NCBI GenBank assembly: GCA_902806565.1
Contig: CADCXA010000025.1
Coordinates: 2,294,001 to 2,358,000 of the forward strand
Direction: 5' to 3'
Length of the DNA: 64,000 nucleotides
Source of the DNA: Hypoxylon rubiginosum
Lineage: Eukaryota; Ascomycota; Sordariomycetes; Xylariales; Hypoxylaceae
Below are positions 13,101-23,728 of this stretch, piece after piece; the first letter of the stretch is position 1, and each line of letters starts with the position of its first letter. Made by a program: the position numbers and the translations under genes. Under the pieces are notes generated by a model, which was given only the letters and a program-made list of their open reading frames with translations, made no database searches and was not told where the DNA came from.

Positions 13101-13402
13101 ACGCAGCCCAAGTGAAACAGCTCACGAAGTCGGAGATGGTTGAATTCTACTCCACCTACATAAGGCCCACATCGCCGGTACGGTCAAAGTTGGTGGTGCA
13201 GCTGATTGCGCAAAGCATCAGCTCTAAGGCGAAGGAGGCTGAGGAGTCAAGCAATGGAGACGCAACTACTATCTACTCGAATGGCACAGAGCCACTCCTG
13301 ATTCAAAGTGTGCGGAACTACAAAGCAAGACTGTCGGTGACGGCTGGCGCTCGCCCGATCAGGGATCTCACCGACTTTGAGGAGATAGATTCCAAACTTT
13401 GA
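10163..13402 (+). CDS. STE23: Insulinase-family zinc metalloprotease (Ste23-like)
   Basis: M16A metallopeptidase of the insulin-degrading enzyme/Ste23 type. Yeast Ste23 helps process the a-factor pheromone and clears peptides. Four exons: 10163-10429, 10492-11346, 11398-13033 and 13092-13402, with introns of 62, 51 and 58 nt. The product is 1022 aa, the usual length. The inverted zinc motif HxxEH is HAVEH at residues 85-89, split from the next exon (LLFMGTKKYP) exactly after its last His. The third ligand is Glu in AVDSENKKN, near residue 179. Other IDE signatures include NAYTGATSTNYFFD, ISHLIGHEGPGSIMAYLK, QWIFDEQ and FDQLRTKEQLGYVVFSG. The ATG at 10163 is the first ATG in this frame; the open frame upstream begins only with TTG. 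No peroxisomal targeting tripeptide is visible; the protein ends in IDSKL. Confidence 0.95.
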
Positions 13403-14723
13403 GACAGTGTCGCATGGAAGGTTTTGGTAGAGAGTAGAACGCGATGAGTTATACCCTTTGTTTGCGTCGGGCAAGATATGGTGAGTTTGGGGGGAGGGGG
13501 TTTTATTAGCTTGTTGCATTCTCATGGATAAGCCGTGGTATGGTGTTCCCCAAAGTGAGAATGAACTGGTTGAGCAACATACCTAGCCTAAACGACGACT
13601 TCTAAGGTTTCTAGAAGTTGGCTGGCAAGGAATTGTCTATCATACAGATGGGGTATTGCCGCCGGATTTGCATACTCAAGGAAACATATCTGGGGAGTGA
13701 GCGAGGCTTATGGACGTGGAAATTAGGGGACTGATGCCAACTGGAAGGTCGTTGGGTATACGACTCACCTATCAGGAGGTAGGCAGATAGGAGGATCCTA
13801 GAATAGGAATCTACAAGTGCGAAGTTTTTTTTCCCCAACCCAGCCCAATGAAATATCTTTCTACCCTTTTAATAGTGACAATATTCGACTTGGATATATC
13901 TTCATCTTCAACTAGAAAGAGAGGAAACCATCATATACCGAGTACCCAGGCCAGGGTATCTCTAATACTCATTATAAGCAAAATTAAAGGGGTGGTATGC
14001 ATGAAGTAGATACGTACATGTAGATATCGTAGGTATCTCGATAAAAAGAAAAGAAGAAAAATATTTTCCTCGCTTCTTGTTTGTGGAAGTCCAATTACCA
14101 ATCACCAATCACCAATCGGTGAGGCTCCTTTTCCGACGGCGCCTAGTACTACTGTATCTTTGTGTATCTTGTGTTACAACCTCCTGACCACATGCTGCTC
14201 ATCCTATGCTACATTTAACTCACTTTATATCTTTGTTTAAATGTGAATACTTATAGGTATTTTCTGATATGTCATTTATTCATTCCAATTTTCAAACTAC
14301 CCGTCTTGTGCTGAAATGATTCATGCTTCAAACTGAAATATGTGTCTTTGAGTACATATGTATGTATCTGAGGTACTAATATGTAGTATTTATTTTGTGA
14401 TTCACGTGTACGTGTAGTTGCGTAGGTGATTCAGTTGCCTTAGCTGCTTAGCAGCCCGAGTTGGCATACAGTGGCGGCTCTGTCAGCTGAATGCTACCAG
14501 ATACGGTTTAGGTACTTGGTAGGAGATAACTTACAGCGTACATGTTTGCCGACGGTCACCTGGCCTCCACTGCGGCGAAGCGGCGAAGGCCAAACTATTT
14601 AACCCACATACCACACATACCGCATACCGCAACTGACCGCATTACCGTATTCCGCATACCAGGTTTGCCAGATAATCATCCCAGGTAATCGTAATACCTT
14701 ATGTACATAGTAGGTAAGAAAAA

Positions 14724-14765
14724 ACGCAGAACACGCAGAACACGCAGAACACGCAGAACACGCAG
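14724..14765. repeat. Tandem 9-mer ACACGCAGA
   Basis: About 4.5 copies of a 9-base unit about 1 kb upstream of the UBP start codon. The ORFs crossing it on both strands (Arg/Thr-rich and Cys/Val/Phe-rich) are repeat artefacts. Confidence 0.85.
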
Positions 14766-15314
14766 CAGTACACGCAGTTTGCAGTTTGCCCGCATCTGCG
14801 TATCCCTTTTTCGAAAGGAATCCACCTGCATCTTTTTTCTTCTTCTACTTCGTACAGAAAACCAAAACCAATCTTTTCCACTGGCGGCCTACTACCACCA
14901 ATCGCTACCACCAATCGCAATCACGTACCTACATGTAGTATGTACCTACTAGGTACTAGGTACCGTGTTGGCCCTTAGGCATACTGTCCTATAGTGTACC
15001 TTAGGTACTACTGTACAATACAGGTCCTACGTGCCTCGTGCCTCCAGCAGCCCCAGCTCCAGGGCTCTGCCTAGCACCCTACGGAAACTCGGATTTCCCA
15101 TTACCATTACCATTGAAAAAAAAAAAAGTACTGGAAGGTGCCGTGCACAACTAACATAGAACCGTCTTGAATAAACAACGATTCATTACAGGTTCCTACA
15201 CCTTCGCACCCTTTCACACCTGCCACCTACCGCCTTACCACCTATCACCTGTCATATACCACACCCGCCCGGCGTGTTGGTCCTGCGCTTGTCTCCCTTC
15301 CCCGATTTCTCTGA

Positions 15315-15770
15315 GCTGCGTTAGGGCAGCTCGCCGCCAAGACGTCTTCTTCAAAGAAAAGGAAGATTTCACCTCACCAATCTGCTCGCAACGAGAGCAT
15401 CGACTGGGACAGCAACAGTTCCCCGGACACACCAATACCATCCTGCGAACAGGATACCGACCTTAGCCTGTCCTTCTCCACCTCATCCGACAACCTCGCC
15501 GCTGTCTCCCCTGCCTATCATCGTGCTGACTCCATTCCCCCCGCCTCGAGTCTGCCCCCTCGCTTGCAAACCAACCCGAGTTCTCTCAGCTACGCCGACT
15601 ACGCATCGTCCGCTGCAAGTTCGCCCTCGGGTGCCTACGCCGATCTAACCATCAATAGCGACCGAGGTGCCGACACTCCTGCGCCCGAATCTGCCCCTGC
15701 CCCGTCCACCCTACATCCTCCCGGCAGGGCATCCTCGCCCTTCACCAAAACCGCCCATCACCGGGCAATT
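15315..15770 (+). other. Open in-frame stretch before the UBP start codon
   Basis: After a TGA at 15312, 152 codons are open in phase with the UBP ORF. They encode a Ser/Pro-rich, protein-like sequence that includes SSSKKRKISP (a nuclear-localisation-like cluster), SPDTPIPS and a Ser-rich acidic run. There is no ATG in any frame between about 14945 and 15771. This could be the true N-terminus entered from an unseen upstream exon (an AG acceptor candidate ends at 15329), a non-AUG-initiated extension, or simply leader sequence. Confidence 0.4.
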
Positions 15771-18700
15771 ATGGGCGGTGCTGCTGAATTCCCGGACAGA
15801 TCTTCCTCTCCTTTAAAACGACGCGCTTCCAGTATGGAGCCCGATGCCCCCGAACACGATTCAAGCGAGGACGTGGACATGATTGCAGCACCTCCGCTTG
15901 ATACCTCGGATGCCTCCAAACCCGAGCCGGCAGGTGAAGCTAAGGCAACAGGCCCGGGTACGGAAGAGACGTTATCTGCAACAGCCGATGAAGATGTACA
16001 ACCTATGGATATATCACCAGGTATGCCGGTTACCGACGGAGGTTGGGTACTGATAAGTTACTTACAAACCACAGCGCGACCACCGCCGGCGTCGATAGAA
16101 GCCCACATCAAAGCTATCAAAGCATTGGTAGACGAACAAAACACCAAGTCTCTTAAAGATGGCCAAGAGTGTTTTTTGGTCTCCAAGGCATGGCTCGCTC
16201 GAGTGCCCACCGAGTCGTCGCAGAAGCACACTGTTGAAGATTTGCTTTCTATACCACCGGTGGATAATTCGGACATCATTGAGGAAATTATAGACGATCC
16301 TTTGGCAAGTGGCGACCTTGATATCCTCGACAGAAAATTTGTTCGGTTGAAGCGGAACTACGACTCGGATCAATTCGAACCTTTGCCCCTAGAAGCTTGG
16401 GAACTGCTTATGCAGTGGCCCGGATTGAAAGACGGCCAGTTGCCCATCCGTCGTTTTGCCCACCCTACAAAAGACGACGGCTCTAACGTCATATGGGAAT
16501 GGCATCCGCCTGTGCTCGCCATATATCGACTCTGGTCTGCCATTAGCGAGATACCCATCGATGCATCCATGAAGGCCGCCAACCCGCCGCCTGCGAGACT
16601 TGCACGAAGTCGTAGGACCAAGTTCCAAGACTTCCTCAAGCAGGCGAAAAAGGCTGCAGGAATAGAGCTAAGCCAGAGGGTTCGGGCTTGGTGTGTTCTG
16701 CGACCACCCACGGAAGAGGAGGTTCCTAATGGCGCGACATTGAGTCCGCCCGCTTCTGAAGACGGCTCGGGATTTACCCAATCGCAAGCCTGGAAACACC
16801 TTCTCCTGGGAGTGGACTCATTCCTCAAACTTTCTAAACCAGATGAGAGAGACTATATTGATTCTAGCGACCTTACTACTGCCCCCCAATCAAAACCATC
16901 TGCGAAAACACTGAGTTTCTTTGGTGTTGAGCAAGACCAGGCTATTGTGTTGGAGACTCACGAAAGTGGCACGAACTGGACAACCACACTCTCGAAAACT
17001 GAAGCCCGGTCATCACCTCCAAGAAGTACCTCTACTAACCTAACTGTACCGAACCGATCATCTAAAAGCGGTCGGTCTAGTCCGGTATCCCAGGGTCCTC
17101 TAACACGCGGCAGATCACATAAGTCAGGCCGCACTCTTGGTTGCGCTGGACTGAGCAACCTGGGTAACACATGCTACATGAACGCCGCCCTTCAGTGCGT
17201 AAGAAGCGTTGAAGAATTGACTAAATACTTCCTTTCGGGCGAGTGGCAGAAGGAACTAAACCGCGATAATGTGCTTTCACACAATGGCGACGTTGCTGCA
17301 TCGTATGCTCAATTACTCAAGGAGATTTACAAAGATCCGGCGCCATCATCCGTTACCCCCAGACATTTCAAGAACACGATTGGTAAATACTCAACAGGGT
17401 TTTCTGGCTATGGGCAGCAAGACTCACAAGAATTCGTCGGTTTCTTGCTTGATGGGTTGCAAGAAGATCTTAGTCGGATCAAGAAAAAGCCTTATATTGA
17501 GAAGCCGGACTCGACTGATGAGATGGTCAATGACCCCAATGCAATTCGGGAAATGGCCGAAAAGGTATGGGACATTACGAAGAAGCGCGACGATTCTGTC
17601 ATTGCAGATCTGTTCACCGGACTATACAAGTCGACCCTGGTCTGTCCCGAATGCCAGAAAGTTAGCATTACTTTTGATCCTTTCAACAATCTTACCTTGC
17701 CTCTACCCGTGGAAAATAAATGGAGCCACATCATAAAATTCTTTCCGCTTAACGATTGGCCAATTCGTATCAGAGTCGAGTTGGACAAGCATGCGAGCAT
17801 CAAATCTCTCAAGGAATACGTGTCTGCAAAGACGGGTGTACCGGTTGACCGCTTGTTTGGCTCGGAGGAGTATAGAGGACGATTCTACAAGCATTATGCC
17901 GACTTAGCTTGCGCCTCGGAGGAAATCCAACAAAGCGACAACCCTTACTTTTACGAGCTGGAAGCTAAGCCAACGAATTACGGTGGTAAACCCTCAAAGC
18001 CTCAGAAACTAGGGGTATCGATTAGGTCTATGGTGGACGAGGAAGAACATAATGCCTCGGCATCGTGGGATGATGAACAGGCTGAGAGACTACTCGTTCC
18101 CGTCTTCCATCGGCGTCCTGTGTCAAAAAGGCCCGGCAACGGTTACCAGCACTATAAATGGACTCCGGCCTGCGTCCCGCACTTCATTATGGTTACCCCG
18201 GAGGAAGCTAGGAACGAAAGCATTATCCGCCGCAAGGTTCTGGAAAAGGTCGCGACATTTACCAAACATCCTTACTTTTCCCGTACAGAGGAAGTCGACG
18301 GCTCCGACAGCACTGATCCCGAGATCATAGGACAAAGTGGTTCTGATACCGGCTCGTCCAGTGAAGGCAGAGTTGTTGCTCAGTCCGTCAAAGGAGAAGA
18401 TGACATGGTCGATGTGCAAATGAAAGACGCCGGTGGTAGCAAAAGCAGCACTCAAGGGTATGTTTGTCGTTTACAACCGGATCAGGAGCAGCACTGACGT
18501 ACTCCCAGTTCTCCCGTGAAATACCTATTCTCGCAAAGGAAACCAACCTGGGTTGATCCGGGTCAGTATCTTCCAGCCGAGATGCAAAACATATTTGACC
18601 TCTGCTTCTACTCGGAATCAGGTGCTTGGTTACCCACCGCCGGCAATAGTATTAATGACGACAAGGTGTATCCAAGACTGTCCGAGAGGCTCCCACCTGA

Positions 18701-20581
18701 ATCACCGTCGTCGGAAGATCTATTAGACAATGTGACGAACGGTACAGCCTCAAACGATGATTCCAGCTCAGACGATGCACGCCGGCGAAGTACAGACCAA
18801 TCCGTCACGCGCATGAACCAGGAAAGCGAGGAGGAAGACAACCCTTCGGCCATTAAGGTTAGCTTCACCAACCGCCAATCCAACAAGAAACAAGTGAATC
18901 GTCGAGGATACAAGAAATATACCCCCAAGATTAAGCTAACTTACGGCCAGAATGTGGCTCACCGTCCCAAACAAGAAAGACGGATGAAAGCAAAGAACAA
19001 GCCGGGCCACCAAAAGCAGTTGAAGAAATATGGCAAGGGTAGAAACAAGCGTCAGCAAACGCGTCAAGCAAAAGAGAAAGCCCGAAATCTAGAGCTAAAC
19101 GATTCGTTCGACTCGAAAGACGTTGGTCCCGACGGAGGTCCCTTGATTCGTCTTAGAGAAGCTCTGATTGTTGACTGGTCTGATGATGCTTACGAGAACA
19201 TTTTTGTTGACAGCAGCAGGGCCTCTAGTGATGTTACCTTTGCGACATTTGATTCGTGCGAAACTCTTCCCGATCCGGATCTTGATAAAGCCCAGGCGGC
19301 GCGTAAGAAGCGTCGGACTAATGGCACGACACTAGCAGCGTGTCTGGATGAATTCGAACGAGAAGAAATCCTGTCGGAGCAAGACATGTGGTTCTGCCCT
19401 CGTTGCAAGGAACATCGTCGCGCCAGCAAGAAGTTCGACATCTGGAAAACTCCAGACATACTCATCATTCACCTGAAGAGATTTAGCTCTAGCGGCTTTA
19501 GAAGAGACAAGTTAGAAGTTCTAGTCGACTTCCCTACCGAGGATCTAGACATTACGTCTCGTGTTCTTCACAAAGAAGACGGCAAGCAAGAAGTCTACGA
19601 CCTCATCGGGGTCGATTGTCACTGGGGTGGTCTAGGAGGTGGTCACTACACTGCACAGGCGAAGAACTTTATAGATGGTCAATGGTATAACTACAATGGT
19701 ATGTGCTTATCGATCGAATCCTCTCAATCAGTTGCTGACGTACCGCAGACGCTATAGTAAATCGCGTAACCGGCAGTGTCGTGGATGCAGGTGCATACTT
19801 GCTATTCTACCGTCGGAGATCCGAGATACCTCTCGGAGGTCCCCGTATCCAGCGGGTCTTGGAGAAGTTTGTAGATCATGATTCCTCCGACAGCGAATTA
19901 GTAAATTCGGGGGAAGGTCAGCGTCTCGGCGAAGGCTCTTCCCAGAATGGGTCGTCGAGCGCGTTACAAGGAGCAGGAGCTACTCACCTGCACGGAAAGG
20001 CTGGTGGTAACTCGGCATTGGAGAGTTGGAGTATGCCGGAGATCAGGACGGTAGATGATGTTCTTCTCGCCAATCCCTCCCCGGCAGTTCATGAGAGCAT
20101 CGAAGAAGACGAGGGCATTGACCTCGACGACGATATGACGCGGGCAACTGGGTTCCAGCCGCTCACGGGCAGCAACTCGTGGAGCTTTGACAATCTTGCG
20201 GTTAACGAAGATACGGATCTGGAGCATGGCCAGGGCAGCCCGTTTGATTCCGGTGCTGCCTCGGACGAAGCGCAACATGATTCATCTGGCGACGAACGAG
20301 TGCACAGTCCTCGTGACATCGATTTCGAGCAGAACATCGACCCAGAATACCCAGGCATGTCACATTATGAGCTACCTCCGCAACCCGACGTCAGCCCCCC
20401 TTCATATAACGAGCCTCCACCTCCGGACTATCAAGGTGAAATAACTCGAGACGATATGAACCAAATTTGGAGCGTCAAGGATAGGGTCCACGAAGTTCCA
20501 CCCGATGGCGCAGCTGAGGAACGCTCTGAGGAAGCAGCCGAGATCCATCTAGACGAACAGGATAAGTTCAAGCTCGGATAG
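15771..20581 (+). CDS. UBP12: Ubiquitin-specific protease, Ubp12/USP15 type
   Basis: Cysteine deubiquitinase of the C19 family with the Ubp12/USP4-USP15 architecture. Exons are 15771-18457, 18509-19698 and 19749-20581; introns are 51 and 50 nt with GTATGT donors. The product is about 1569 aa. A DUSP-like domain (LKDGQECFLVSKAWL) lies near residues 120-180. The catalytic Cys box GLSNLGNTCYMNAALQC has its Cys near residue 468; the QDSQEF element and a CPEC/CPRC zinc ribbon split by a long insertion follow. The His box GGGHYTAQ is near residue 1275, then WYNYND and AYLLFYRRRS. The insertion carries a ubiquitin-like segment and an unusually Lys/Arg-rich run (18890-19090). The C-terminal tail is acidic and Pro-rich. 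The ATG at 15771 is the first available, but the protein may begin upstream. A 54-nt stretch at 16021-16074 may be an in-frame intron. Confidence 0.92.
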
Positions 20582-21707
20582 TGTAGGATCCTTGGCGAGG
20601 TTCCTTAACATTGTACTTGCGATAATAGACCCGTCTTCCGGACACGACTTCTGCCGTCCTCTAGAACAGGGAGGCTCATTATGTGCGGGACGTAAGGCGG
20701 ACGTAAGGTATCCAGTAAGCAACAGCTTACTAACAGCCTGGGCGTCCATCCCAGCAGCGTGGTACACGCGTCGATCGAGATGCTGTTTGGGGCATGATGA
20801 AGTAGCCGGGGTTTAGCTCAGTACGGGTTCCATAGAGAAACCTTTGAGCACCTGGGCAGACATGATCGACCTCTGCGAGTTACCTATAGTAGCTGACTCG
20901 CATTTACAAAAAGAAGGAAAAAACTAGACTGGTAAAGAAAGGTCTAGCTGTGGGAGAAAAACGAGAATGGGGTCTATGTACAAGAATTCCTCTTGATCCA
21001 ACTTCCAACCCAGCCAGCGGCTTGTGGGCGGCGGGTGTTGGTTGCATTCTTGGTCCACACGTTATTGGGGACTTGGAAGGTAACTTAGCTTCTTGTACAG
21101 CAGATCAATAAACTTGACTCGCATTGGTGTACATCTTTTTGTTTCTTCTGGACTAAGGAAACGTGCGTAGATGCTCTACATGCCCTGCTTTCGTAGGCTG
21201 CGCTATGCTACTCGCCGTGTAACTTGAACTGTTCTCAGGAGGTTGAGGGGGAGGTATATGGTGTGTAAAGCATAATGATATAACGGTAGAAACAAGCGTA
21301 AGAGACAAGCGTGAGTTAGATACAAGCCCAGAAGGGACTGTACGAAAAGCAACGAATGATGTTTGTATGAATTCACTTGACGACAGGATTAGATGCACGT
21401 ATGTGAGTTACAGGTATGTTTCGTGATACTCGGTTTTCATCACCTCCTAACTAGTACCGCTATGGTACTTACTCGATCTAGGTTCCTTACTAGGAGAATA
21501 GCAACAGGACCTCAAAAAGGGGGAGTTAAAAAAAGAATAATTCTCGGGATCACGGCCCGTTATAGGAGTGAGGGTTAACAAGACATAGCGAGAAGAGAGA
21601 AGATCGCTTACACAGCGCAATGTATCATACTTGGTCACTGGGGGAGAGTCAAGTTAGTTTTATCCAAGAGACCTTCTCCTTTTCGTCAAGACTCCCAAGA
21701 CGCTGTT

Positions 21708-21744
21708 AGTCAGTCAGTCAGTCAGTCAGTCGGTCGGTCGGTCG
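21708..21744. repeat. (AGTC)n passing into (GGTC)n
   Basis: About six AGTC units run directly into GGTC units without interruption, a compound tetranucleotide microsatellite. Confidence 0.85.
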
Positions 21745-22131
21745 TCTCAGGTGCGGCTGAACGATGAGTTGCCTATTCTCCCTCAGCAACCGTGGTGTGC
21801 ATTGTTAAAAGGACCTTACATTATTATACACCTACGTAGGTAGCATTGTTGGGGTCTAGTCTGAAACTGCCCTTGTCTATCCGGAGTATTGGGAAAATGT
21901 GCTCAGCTATATTTGATACTACTCCCCTCCCCTTCCCCCTTTTTTTTTCTTCTCTTAGCTAACCACGTCTTTACAGCTCCAATGCTATATACATCTATAT
22001 AAGGTATATATATGTACAGTAAGAGGTACATACTCAAGCCACAGCGTATATTACTCGAAACTCGCGACTAGAACATAAGAGGATAGAGCCTACGACCGAT
22101 TCTCGGGTGACTCGCTTATCCCTTGCATACC

Positions 22132-22151
22132 ACCACGCCCGCGAGCGTGGT
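22132..22151. other. Perfect 7-bp hairpin
   Basis: ACCACGC (22132-22138) pairs with GCGTGGT (22145-22151) around a 6-nt loop. It lies in gene-free sequence. Confidence 0.5.
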
Positions 22152-22617
22152 AGGTGGCGCTGGAGGAGGTCTCCGGGGCTGTGGTAAAGGGGGGGCGTGC
22201 TTACCTAGCCGATCAGCTTTTACTAGAGGTAGATTGTAAATGCTCGTTGTTGGGGTGGTCGGCATATCTTACTCCACTTCTATTGTTTCTTGGCTCAGCT
22301 GAGCTCTCGCTCTCTGTTTGTGGCGCGAGCTACGATACGCGACGATCCATAGAAAAGGGGCTACGAAATACCTAACGGGCCTGCTTATACGTTGGCAGCC
22401 GTACGAAAGATCCTATCTTTGTGGAAGCCTATTCGGGTCATCTTGTCCGAGTAGGGCGAATGATGGCCTTGGGAAGCAAGAGGAGATATCCGACTTTGAA
22501 GCCCACCTGATATCAGTCGAGGCTAGTTACCTTAGTTGTACGTCGAAATTTGCTTATCAGCCTACAGCAAGCTAGGGAAATGCTCCAAGCATGCCTAAAG
22601 CTCTAAAGCCTGGTAGT

Positions 22618-22641
22618 CCCCGAGCGCTTTGACGCTCGGGG
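22618..22641. other. Perfect 9-bp GC-rich hairpin followed by T-rich run
   Basis: CCCCGAGCG (22618-22626) pairs perfectly with CGCTCGGGG (22633-22641) around the loop CTTTGA. TTTACTCTTTTTC follows at once. The shape resembles an RNA 3'-end element; no flanking gene explains it. Confidence 0.6.
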
Positions 22642-23464
22642 TTTACTCTTTTTCTTCATCCAAGCTTCTCGCCAAGACGACACGTTAGCCCAACTACGTA
22701 CGTACAACGTTCAGTTCCTATACAGCAAATCGACATGTGCTTATCGAAGCAGCGAGCAGCAGCTTTCCAAAGCCGATCCCCATGATTTTCATGTATGCGG
22801 CCGGCATGTAGGGACGAGGGAACCATGCTGCATCGGTCTAGTGCCTCGTTCGAGGTCTGTTTCCCTAGTCGTGGCAGTCGGTCACGGCCGCGGGTTCAGG
22901 AATACAACTCTGCTCATGCGATGGCCAGTGGTTTCGCTGGTTGCTCTCCAGACGTGATAAATATAGAAGGCCGTGCAGGCGAGCGACCAGAAGCAGAGGA
23001 TGATTGGTAGGATATGACGACAGCCGGCTGTACTATGCAGATGGCTCATCGACTTCGGGGATACACTTGGCTGCGGAGGACCTGAGTTATGAGTTATGGT
23101 TTACCAAGGGAATATCGCCCAGCCAGAACGCGTGTGGGATATTCCGCACGCGCATACTAGGTAGGTAACCCAGAACGGCTTGGATCGCGCACCAAGGTGA
23201 AGAACGGCGTGGAGCCGTACTCCTTGCAGCCGCATACGGCAGTCAAAGAATTAGTATCTTTATTTGCTCTAGCTTTCATCGGAGCTTGATAAGACGAAAC
23301 GTAGCTCCGGTCAAGCCTCGGAAATTTCGGTGATCCGAGCGGGAGAGCTCCATATGTATGGGGTTGTCGATAAGGCAGGAGGAGAGGGATCGTAGTAAGG
23401 CTGGAGGCTGAGCAAGAGTGGAAGCGGTGAAAGGGCAGCCAATATTTCCCGAAGTTTGTGATGC

Positions 23465-23728
23465 TCAGTAGATCGCTATATCTGCAACCTTTGGAATGCA
23501 GAAAGGGTGTACTCGTAAGAGAGTTATCCAGGTTCGTCCAAACTCCCCCGCCGTCGCGATCAAGCGAATCTCATTCGCCACGACTGACGCAGGTTCGGAA
23601 TGAACAGGAAGGCCTCGCATACGGGAGTTAAAGAAGGCTACCGGTCCGGTAGAAAATAAACTGCATTTTACCACATCGTCCTTGGTCTCTCGTAAAACCT
23701 GGGGAAGCGTCTCGATGAAACAGGCCAT
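23465..23728 (-). CDS. Unassigned small ORF, 87 aa, doubtful
   Basis: ATG-started minus-strand ORF of 87 codons inside the large spacer. Its composition is balanced and not repeat-driven (for example LPQVLRETKDDVVKCSLF and VVANEIRLIATAGEFGRTW), but I recognise no domain. An adjacent minus-strand open stretch (23842-24075) lacks an ATG and is in a different frame, so the two could be exons or relics of one gene, or chance. No splice pair joining them was convincing. Confidence 0.15.
   Translation of the reverse strand: MACFIETLPQVLRETKDDVVKCSLFSTGPVAFFNSRMRGLPVHSEPASVVANEIRLIATAGEFGRTWITLLRVHPFCIPKVADIAIY

Larger units (their letters stand above)
13403..15770. other. Spacer between STE23 and UBP, with UBP leader
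   Basis: The first part is the STE23 3' UTR and AT-rich sequence. From about 14.9 kb the plus strand becomes C/T-rich, as expected of a fungal promoter and leader. A 9-mer tandem repeat lies at 14724-14765. Positions 15315-15770 are open in phase with the UBP gene and read like protein (separate entry). No other gene is supportable. Confidence 0.5.

Noticed and set aside
20809..20880. TTTAGCTCAGT resembling a tRNA D-arm
   Set aside because: No T-arm GGTTCRANYCC or acceptor pairing follows at the right spacing.
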